6,032 nt of DNA, taken from contig JBAZCO010000100.1 in the NCBI GenBank assembly GCA_041654915.1, positions 1 to 6,032 of the forward strand, read 5' to 3'. The stretch comes from JBAZCO01 sp041654915 (lineage in GTDB: Bacteria; Bacillota; Clostridia; Christensenellales; DTU072). The notes beneath the pieces are model-generated. The model saw nothing but the letters and a program-made list of their open reading frames with translations. It made no database searches and was not told the origin of the DNA. The stretch's first letter is position 1, and every line of letters begins with the position of its first letter. Below are positions 1 through 4,570 of the stretch, in pieces. Both the position numbers and the translations under genes were made by a program.

Positions 1-2574
1 ATTGTATCGCACATCTAGATAGCGAACACGGGTGGTTTTTCTAACACCTGCCGAATCTAGCGCACGGGACTCCAAATAGAAAGCATATTTTACTGTTCCG
101 TTCTCTATACTTTCCATCTCGGAAATTGGAATAACAAAAGTATTTTGGTCGGTGATGTGGATATAGCCGTTAATATCTGGGGCGGCGGCGGTATACCTTT
201 GGTAATAGTATGTAAAATGCCCCCCGTGGTTGGTAATAAAGTGTACGGTTACATCGCCAGACACGATATCACGCACGGTGTAATAGTCGCCGCTTTGGTC
301 TAGGATAAGGTTTTTATCGGTTATCTGCTCGCCGCTTTGCCCAAAGACCACCTCTTTTACCGTTGCCTCTATGCCACTAAAGACAATGTCCGAAGCGTCA
401 ATATTGACGGTAACAGAAAACTCTTTTGTTCTATCTGCGCCAGAAACAAGTACAAAGTTATACACGCCCTTTAGGCTAACGGGAAATGTGAAGACACCGC
501 CGGAGGCAATAATTTCTTTGCCACGCTGTCCGCTAATTAAAGGATAACATCTAATACCCGATATATTGGTAACAGAGGGTGTGATTTTTATATCTACCCT
601 GCCGCTAGCCCAATCGGTTTCGTTTAGGATGTATTGACTGTTATAAATTTGCCTTACCACCTCTGCATCTGGTGTGGTAAGGTCTAGCTTTATTGGCTCT
701 GGTGTAACAAGAATGGGAGAGCGGTTCTCGGCTTTGTTGAAAGCAAAAAACTGCATTGTTTGATTGTTTAGGGAGCGGTCTATATAAATCTTATATACTC
801 CGTACAGTTTGCCGTCCTCTCCCGTTTCGGTAAGCACACGGAACACATCCATCTTTTTGGGAGAGGTGCTGCCTGTTATTTGCGTCCAAAATACATATTC
901 GTCCTCGGTGTCTAACACGACAGGCAGCCTAAAATAGGCGGGTATCTCATTTTTTGCCCAACCTGCGGCATTGGTGATAACATCAAGCTCCTCCTCCCAC
1001 TCAAAGGTGAAGTTGCTCTTTAGTACGGATACGGTAAACTCTATTGTATGGGTAAGCCCCGCTCTTGAGCGAGCCCGAATTTTAAATTTTCTATTTACAA
1101 ACGGGTCGTTAAATATTGCCTCGCCTGCAACAAACTGTGTATAGTTTTCTGATGCGCCGCCCTCGTCTATCATATATTCAAAAAACACATTATCGGCATG
1201 GTTTGCCGCACTATTAGATACAGTAAACTTGATTGAGTCGCTGGCATAGCCCACTTTGTAGCCCACGCCGGGCAATGTTCCCATAGAGCGGATTGTTGTG
1301 CCGCCGCCGTCGGTTGCGGTAAGGTTGAGAACGGGGGTGATTTTATCTATATAAGTTGCATAGTTAAGTTCGGGGACACCAGCAAAGCTGCTGTCTTTGC
1401 CGGCATTGCTTACTGCTTTAAATCTTAGGGTGGGGGTGGTTTCGGTAATAGTTAACATATATACATTGTTAACCTGTGACATAAGATTCCATTCCCTCTC
1501 GCCGTTGGGCAGGAAAGTGCCGTTGTGGTAATAATAAAGAGCGCCAGAGCCTTGGCGAGATTCATCCAGATTGGGGTCACGCTCCTCGGGTTTAATTGTG
1601 TATATGACATTTACGCTAGACCACATACTGCTGCTATACCGCCTCTCCACTTCACTTGCGCCGGGCAAGTCCTTCTCGGGAGTGATTGTAAAGGCAGGAA
1701 CTTCGGTATCTAGCCATATTACACGGCGGCCGCCGTACTCTGGACCTTGATAAGGTTCAACGGATGAACTTCTATTTGTGGAATTAAAAAGTACTTCACC
1801 CTTAAAAGTTTCATCTATGGTGGCGGCGGCATAATAAGTGCCGTTGGGGTTTTGCATAATGGTAGCGGGCAACCACTCGGGATTGCCATCACTTTTTTTG
1901 TTTACTGAGTACCAAAAGTTAGTGTTGTCGGTATTTTCACTTCTGCCCGTGATTTTAAAGGTGACCGAGGTGGATACCCACGAGGGGTTGTTGGTGTCGT
2001 ATATGACATCTATGCCGGAAGCATTTTTGTATGTAGCGGTGATATCTCTTATTTCGTAACTGTTTTGATTGATTGTGCGGTCTACTACTAAGTCTACAAA
2101 GTTGGGGTTAACATATTCGAACCTTGTGAATCCGCCAGTGGTATCAACTTTTTCAATTACTGTTTTGAAGTAAATATATTTACTATAATATTCGTCCATC
2201 TGCACGATTTCGTCCGCACGGAGAATAGCGATAAAGTCAAGGTTGTTTATATCGGGGACGGAACTCCATACAGCGTCCTCGCCGGGAATGCCTATGGTAT
2301 CTTTTTCGTAGTACCAAAAAGAGGTCTGCCCGGGGTTTTTGTTTTCGCCTATAAGTTCCAGGGTGATTTCGGGAAGGTTTCCGCCCGTAGCGGCAATACC
2401 GTTAACATATTCCCCCGTATCGATAGTGAACTCAAGTTCGTTGGGATTACCGGGCGGGTAGGATGCCGCCTCGGCGCTGATATCGCCTAAACTAAAGGAA
2501 ATGAGCGCCATAGCCGCCGCAACTATAATAAAGGTGCTAACCCATATTTTTTTGGCAAACTTAACTTTTTTCAT
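1..2574 (-). CDS. Large secreted surface protein with tandem Ig-like modules (C-terminus beyond the left edge)
   Basis: The reading frame is open for 858 codons from an ATG at 2574 to the window edge, with no stop, so the 3' end is missing. Residues 1-37 form a signal peptide: basic start (KKVKFAKK), hydrophobic core about 10-30, and a likely signal peptidase I site after AEA (36) or Ala37. The rest reads as about seven beta-rich modules of roughly 95-135 residues. Visible repeat marks are aromatic strands (FWYYEK at 86, FWYSVN at 220, LYYYHN at 346, FFEYMI at 464, VFWTQI at 561), a W-x4-V-x-[FI] strand opening (W199, W318, W539, W655), D-x3-P linkers (D289, D410, D631), and strands ending in 'FKAVSNAG' (385-392) or 'FKIRARSRAG' (497-506). 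These resemble the 'D-T-P / W-V-x-V / Y-S-x-D-G / A-x-N-x-A-G' style of bacterial Ig-like repeats. Only one Cys (676) is seen. A role in adhesion or as a cell-wall scaffold is inferred; any anchor (LPXTG, SLH, membrane) would lie off-window. A GTGAGG Shine-Dalgarno at 2581-2586, six bases upstream, supports the start. Confidence 0.5.
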   Translation of the reverse strand, partial: MKKVKFAKKIWVSTFIIVAAAMALISFSLGDISAEAASYPPGNPNELEFTIDTGEYVNGIAATGGNLPEITLELIGENKNPGQTSFWYYEKDTIGIPGEDAVWSSVPDINNLDFIAILRADEIVQMDEYYSKYIYFKTVIEKVDTTGGFTRFEYVNPNFVDLVVDRTINQNSYEIRDITATYKNASGIDVIYDTNNPSWVSTSVTFKITGRSENTDNTNFWYSVNKKSDGNPEWLPATIMQNPNGTYYAAATIDETFKGEVLFNSTNRSSSVEPYQGPEYGGRRVIWLDTEVPAFTITPEKDLPGASEVERRYSSSMWSSVNVIYTIKPEERDPNLDESRQGSGALYYYHNGTFLPNGEREWNLMSQVNNVYMLTITETTPTLRFKAVSNAGKDSSFAGVPELNYATYIDKITPVLNLTATDGGGTTIRSMGTLPGVGYKVGYASDSIKFTVSNSAANHADNVFFEYMIDEGGASENYTQFVAGEAIFNDPFVNRKFKIRARSRAGLTHTIEFTVSVLKSNFTFEWEEELDVITNAAGWAKNEIPAYFRLPVVLDTEDEYVFWTQITGSTSPKKMDVFRVLTETGEDGKLYGVYKIYIDRSLNNQTMQFFAFNKAENRSPILVTPEPIKLDLTTPDAEVVRQIYNSQYILNETDWASGRVDIKITPSVTNISGIRCYPLISGQRGKEIIASGGVFTFPVSLKGVYNFVLVSGADRTKEFSVTVNIDASDIVFSGIEATVKEVVFGQSGEQITDKNLILDQSGDYYTVRDIVSGDVTVHFITNHGGHFTYYYQRYTAAAPDINGYIHITDQNTFVIPISEMESIENGTVKYAFYLESRALDSAGVRKTTRVRYLDVRYN

Positions 2575-2591
2575 CGTTAACCTCACTGATG

Positions 2592-2624
2592 TCCAAACAA
2601 TAGGCTATTTTGGATATACGCCTA
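2592..2624 (-). other. Possible H-type pseudoknot in the leader of the Ig-like protein gene
   Basis: Read on the minus strand, the leader has two interleaved complementary pairs: TAGGC (2624-2620) with GCCTA (2605-2601), and TCCAAA (2614-2609) with TTTGGA (2597-2592). The order a-b-a'-b' allows a compact pseudoknot, or two mutually exclusive hairpins, ending five bases before the Shine-Dalgarno at 2586-2581. Stems are only 5 and 6 bp, so chance is quite possible. It does not match a riboswitch class I recognise. Confidence 0.2.
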
Positions 2625-2635
2625 CAAGTACTACC

Positions 2636-2665
2636 ATAATAACATAATATATATATATATAACAA
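2636..2665 (-). promoter_or_regulatory. Predicted sigma-A promoter of the Ig-like protein gene
   Basis: On the minus strand, TTGTTA (2665-2660) lies 18 bases before TATTAT (2641-2636). A TG one base upstream of the latter makes an extended -10. Transcription would start near 2629, giving a leader of about 55 bases. The spacer is made largely of alternating AT, described separately. The region between this promoter and the terminator at 2771 is AT-rich, with nothing else I can support. Confidence 0.55.
2647..2661. repeat. (AT)7 dinucleotide tract inside a promoter spacer
   Basis: Seven AT units plus one A, lying almost wholly between the predicted -35 and -10 of the Ig-like protein gene. Gain or loss of one unit would change the spacer from 18 to 20 or 16 bases, so the tract could tune or switch expression. 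The repeat is short, and AT-rich intergenic DNA makes such tracts by chance, so switching is inference only. Confidence 0.6.
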
Positions 2666-2770
2666 GGGATTTATTTATATTTTACTTTTTATTTATATTA
2701 AGCTTGCCAATATTTACTAGTTTTCCGCCCGCATCAACAAAAAGAGGGAACATCAAGGAAAGTTTTACTT

Positions 2771-2808
2771 AAAAAAACGGCTTGCAAAAAATGTATTTGC
2801 ACGCCGTT
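2771..2808 (-). terminator. Rho-independent terminator of the zinc-ribbon gene
   Basis: On the minus strand, AACGGC (2808-2803) pairs with GCCGTT (2781-2776). The stem continues inward through TGCAAA/TTTGCA with one mismatch, around a 7-base A/T-rich loop. A run of seven T (2777-2771) partly overlaps and follows the stem. It lies about 50 bases past the stop of the 2860-3333 gene and separates it from the Ig-like gene, so the two are not one operon. Confidence 0.85.
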
Positions 2809-2859
2809 AATTTATTTATTTGCCGTTTTCATACACCCAACAAGGTTCATATTGCTTGT

Positions 2860-3333
2860 TTAGTCATCAATGTTCTCGTCATCAAAATCATCGTCTAGGT
2901 CATCGTCTAGCTCGTCCTCGTCAAAGTCAAGCGCCTCGAAGTCGTCGTCCTCAAAAGAGTCGGGTTCGCTTTCGTCCTCATTTTCGTCCTCGTCCGCCCA
3001 ACTCTCCTCCTCGGCAAGCTCTTCTAAAGAAATATCATCGTCGCTAAGCAGGTCGTCATCATCAACATCCTCGCTCTCATCTTCCTCTTCCCAAATATCC
3101 TTGTCGGACTTCTCCTTGCGTTTTTCCGCATCGGCGGTACAGCTTTCGCAATATTTTTCTCCCTCGCCAAGATAGTTGATGCGACACTTAGGGCAAAGCA
3201 ACCCCTCGTCCTCATCATCCGCTTCCTCAAATACCACCATCCCATTAAGTTCGGCAAGGCAGATATCGCAGTAGTCTTTATCTTCGGTGATATAATTTAC
3301 ATCACATCTTTCACATTTTTTGTATTTAGGCAC
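2860..3333 (-). CDS. Double zinc-ribbon protein with a strongly acidic C-terminal tail
   Basis: This 157-residue protein is of unknown function. Residues 1-65 hold two copies of the same zinc-ribbon pattern: C7-x2-C10 with C22-x2-C25, and C47-x2-C50 with C62-x2-C65. Both share a 'C-x2-C-x2-N-Y-[IL]' start and a 'K-x-Y-C-x2-C' or 'K-Y-C-x2-C' end, which points to internal duplication. Each knuckle pair should bind one zinc. From about residue 76 to the end the chain is low-complexity: I count 51 Asp/Glu in 82 residues and one Lys, probably disordered. The layout recalls the acidic tail of the RNA polymerase delta subunit, but no delta domain is visible, so this is analogy only. The start is GTG at 3333, chosen because GGGGGAG (3345-3339) sits five bases upstream; an overlapping ATG is out of frame. 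No signal peptide, so likely cytoplasmic. It is monocistronic between its own promoter and terminator, and divergent from the Spo0A-like gene. Confidence 0.85.
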   Translation of the reverse strand: MPKYKKCERCDVNYITEDKDYCDICLAELNGMVVFEEADDEDEGLLCPKCRINYLGEGEKYCESCTADAEKRKEKSDKDIWEEEDESEDVDDDDLLSDDDISLEELAEEESWADEDENEDESEPDSFEDDDFEALDFDEDELDDDLDDDFDDENIDD

Positions 3334-3338
3334 ATTTG

Positions 3339-3345
3339 CTCCCCC
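3339..3345 (-). promoter_or_regulatory. Shine-Dalgarno site that fixes the GTG start of the zinc-ribbon gene
   Basis: The minus strand reads GGGGGAG followed by CAAAT and then GTG. No in-frame ATG lies nearby, so this strong G-rich site is the main reason for calling a GTG start at 3333. Confidence 0.8.
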
Positions 3346-3362
3346 GAACAGCGTTAAAGCTT

Positions 3363-3494
3363 ACAATCCCGCCGTCCGTTTGTTATAATATCGGCTATAT
3401 TATATTGACTAATGATAAAAATGTAAACTGTTTTTATAGATATTTATTAAAAATTTTTTCCATACACACAAAAACCGCCATATGACGGGATTGT
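3363..3494. repeat. Widely spaced inverted repeat (ACAATCCCGYC) around the zinc-ribbon promoter
   Basis: The left arm is ACAATCCCGCC (3363-3373). The right arm is GACGGGATTGT (3484-3494), its reverse complement at 10 of 11 positions. The arms flank the predicted promoter of the zinc-ribbon gene: one lies in its leader and one upstream of its -35. The right arm overlaps a second near-palindrome, CCGCCATATGACGG (3475-3488, one mismatched pair). This could be an operator pair, but no regulator is known to me for it. Confidence 0.35.
3399..3427 (-). promoter_or_regulatory. Predicted sigma-A promoter of the zinc-ribbon gene
   Basis: On the minus strand, TTTACA (3427-3422, five of six to TTGACA) is followed after exactly 17 bases by a perfect TATAAT (3404-3399). 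Transcription should start near 3391, leaving a leader of about 58 bases before the GTG. Confidence 0.75.
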
Positions 3495-3546
3495 GCGATG
3501 AAATATTTAAGCAGATTTTGTCGTCATTTCCCCTTGAATTTACCGA

Positions 3547-3555
3547 TTCGACAAT
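3547..3555 (-). promoter_or_regulatory. 0A box 1 (Spo0A binding site) upstream of the spo0A-like promoter
   Basis: The minus strand reads ATTGTCGAA, eight of nine to the Spo0A box TTTGTCRAA with a perfect TGTCGAA core. It is centred about 77 bases upstream of the predicted start of the spo0A-like gene. A weaker 7-of-9 match (TTTGTCGTC) lies at 3517-3525 on the plus strand. Since the adjacent gene keeps the Spo0A recognition helix, autoregulation is a reasonable inference. Confidence 0.6.
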
Positions 3556-3557
3556 TA

Positions 3558-3589
3558 TGTACAAAATATTTTATATTTTTGTACAAAAT
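3558..3589 (+). repeat. Direct repeat TGTACAAAAT with a 22-base period next to the spo0A-like promoter
   Basis: Two identical 10-base copies lie at 3558-3567 and 3580-3589, about two helical turns apart on the same DNA face and just upstream of the predicted -35 (3593). Both contain palindromic GTAC. The pair also forms an imperfect dyad (TGTACAAAATAT against ATATTTTTGTACA). This looks like an activator or repressor operator of unknown owner. Confidence 0.5.
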
Positions 3590-3592
3590 GTA

Positions 3593-3621
3593 TTGCGCTT
3601 TTCAGCTCTCTTTGTTATAAT
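3593..3621 (+). promoter_or_regulatory. Predicted sigma-A promoter of the spo0A-like gene
   Basis: TTGCGC (3593-3598), a 17-base spacer, then a perfect TATAAT (3616-3621) with an extended -10 TG at 3613-3614. The transcript should begin near 3628 and carry an 85-base leader. I do not see a convincing sigma-H promoter of the kind that drives spo0A in Bacillus. Confidence 0.75.
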
Positions 3622-3630
3622 GTGAAAGGC

Positions 3631-3639
3631 TTTGTCGGA
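3631..3639 (+). promoter_or_regulatory. 0A-like box 2, at the start of the spo0A-like transcript
   Basis: TTTGTCGGA matches eight of nine positions of TTTGTCRAA. It begins a few bases after the predicted transcription start, a position where bound protein would normally repress. It forms one arm of an inverted repeat with box 3. Confidence 0.45.
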
Positions 3640-3680
3640 ATGCTTTTTTATATCAACAAATATTGCTATAATCTTGCTAT

Positions 3681-3689
3681 TCTGACAAA
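3681..3689 (-). promoter_or_regulatory. 0A-like box 3, in the spo0A-like leader
   Basis: The minus strand reads TTTGTCAGA, eight of nine to TTTGTCRAA. It is inverted relative to box 2, about 50 bases away centre to centre (close to five helical turns). That spacing would suit cooperative binding or a small loop across the initially transcribed region. Confidence 0.4.
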
Positions 3690-3712
3690 AATTGTTAAAA
3701 GGAGAATGATTT

Positions 3713-4468
3713 ATGAGCAATTACCAAGTTTTGGTTCTAAGCACTTCGGAAGAGCAGTACGAAACCTTTTCCGAGATTCGCAGTTGTGACGGATTGGAGG
3801 TAATAGGCATTGCCGAAAATGTCCGTGATGCGGATTTGTTTCTTGAAAAGTTTAATGCGGACGCAATAGTTGTAGAGCTTGCCTCGCCTACTATGGAAAC
3901 TTATGAGTTTATCGACCGCTTGAGCTTTCTGCCCAAAAGACCTCTCGTTGCCGTAATAAGCTGTTTGCGGGAGGACAGTTATTACATAAGAGCAAAGCGT
4001 ATGGGTGCAAAACTCATATACCGCTCACCCTACAATCTAGCCACGGTGGCGGAGGAGCTTTACTCCGCCTTGAAAAACGAAAGGCGGGACACAACGGTAA
4101 GCGTAAGGGTTGCATCGGACAAGTCTTTGGACGAAAGGCTTGCCAATATTTTTATTTCCTCGGGCATACCTCCGCACATTAAAGGCTACCAATTCTTGCG
4201 GGAGGCAGTTAAACAATCGGTAAAAATTCCTGCAATGATAAATAATATTACAAAACAACTCTATCCCGCCGTGGCAGAAAAGTTTGACACTAGCCCAAGC
4301 AAGGTGGAGCGGGCCATCCGCCACGCAATAGAAGTCGCTTGGTCACGAGGGAAAATAGAAAATATAAATTCCATATATGGTATTAAAGTATTTGCAAAGG
4401 GCGACAAGCCCACCAATGGAGAGCTAATTGCTTTGGTTAGTGACAAAATTATCATAGAATGCAGTTAG
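3713..4468 (+). CDS. spo0A: Spo0A-family transcription factor with a degenerate (pseudo-)receiver domain
   Basis: The 251-residue length is close to the usual ~265 of Spo0A, the master regulator of sporulation entry that binds 0A boxes. Residues about 138-251 are a clear Spo0A C-terminal domain, with stretches nearly identical to the Bacillus protein: 'IPPHIKGYQFLREAV' (152-166), 'LYPAVAEKFDTS' (183-194), the recognition-helix region 'VERAIRHAIEVAWSRG' (198-213) and 'KPTNGELIALVSDKI' (232-246). Residues 1-120 keep a receiver-like alpha/beta pattern ('LEVIGIAEN', 'DAIVVELASP') but not its chemistry. By alignment from memory to Bacillus Spo0A, the acidic pair becomes Ser10-Thr11, the phospho-acceptor Asp56 becomes Glu55, the Thr is Ser83 and the conserved Lys is Ser105. 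Phosphorylation by a relay is therefore unlikely, and Glu55 may mimic the phosphorylated state (inference). AGGAGA at 3700-3705, seven bases before the ATG, supports the start. The gene is monocistronic, with no spoIVB upstream as is usual for spo0A. It may be a divergent paralogue or the only copy in a lineage with altered sporulation. Confidence 0.93.
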   Translation: MSNYQVLVLSTSEEQYETFSEIRSCDGLEVIGIAENVRDADLFLEKFNADAIVVELASPTMETYEFIDRLSFLPKRPLVAVISCLREDSYYIRAKRMGAKLIYRSPYNLATVAEELYSALKNERRDTTVSVRVASDKSLDERLANIFISSGIPPHIKGYQFLREAVKQSVKIPAMINNITKQLYPAVAEKFDTSPSKVERAIRHAIEVAWSRGKIENINSIYGIKVFAKGDKPTNGELIALVSDKIIIECS

Positions 4469-4510
4469 CGCACATAAGCTAATAATAATAACATAGTATA
4501 ATGAGGGGAG

Positions 4511-4545
4511 AAAAAAATGGTGTCCGCAAAAGACACCATTTTTTT
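4511..4545. terminator. Bidirectional rho-independent terminator between convergent genes
   Basis: ATGGTGTC (4517-4524) pairs with GACACCAT (4532-4539) around a 7-base loop. Seven A on the left (4511-4517) and seven T on the right (4539-4545) extend the stem and give a U-tract in either direction. It ends the spo0A-like transcript from the left and the lipoprotein transcript from the right, 42 bases past one stop and 25 past the other. Confidence 0.92.
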
Positions 4546-4570
4546 GTGTTTTATTTAATTGTTTTTTAAA

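Larger units (their letters stand above)
3631..3689 (+). repeat. 11-bp inverted repeat in the spo0A-like leader
   Basis: TTTGTCGGAAT (3631-3641) and ATTCTGACAAA (3679-3689) are complementary at 10 of 11 positions, and the remaining pair is a G-U wobble in RNA. The 37-base loop holds a TTGCTAT direct repeat (3663-3669 and 3674-3680). It may be two DNA sites for a dimeric regulator, an RNA stem ending 10 bases before the Shine-Dalgarno, or both. No T-run follows, so it is not an attenuator-type terminator. Confidence 0.6.

Noticed and set aside
1525..2059. Two short plus-strand open frames (1525-1713 and 1838-2059) opposite the Ig-like gene
   Set aside because: Both are antisense to a continuous 858-codon frame with signal peptide and repeated modules; no ribosome sites.
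2682..2753. 23-residue minus-strand open frame (begins MFPLFVDAGGK) between the terminator and the Ig-like promoter
   Set aside because: The peptide looks mildly protein-like, but it lacks a Shine-Dalgarno and lies just after a terminator with no promoter of its own. At most it is a gene remnant that I cannot support.
2870..3175. Plus-strand serine-rich open frame of 101 codons
   Set aside because: It is the antisense shadow of the Asp/Glu-rich tail (GAY/GAR codons read as TCN on the other strand), with no supporting Shine-Dalgarno, and opposes a well-supported zinc-ribbon gene.
3482..3625. 47-codon plus-strand open frame in the divergent intergenic region
   Set aside because: No Shine-Dalgarno upstream, and it runs through 0A box 1, the direct repeat and the spo0A-like promoter. 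Its codons look like translated AT-rich regulatory DNA.
4497..4549. TATAAT (4497-4502) followed by AGGGGAG and an ATG at 4517, resembling a promoter plus small gene
   Set aside because: The ATG lies inside the bidirectional terminator stem, the frame stops after 13 codons and no -35 is visible at proper spacing. The elements are chance products of AT-rich terminator flank.
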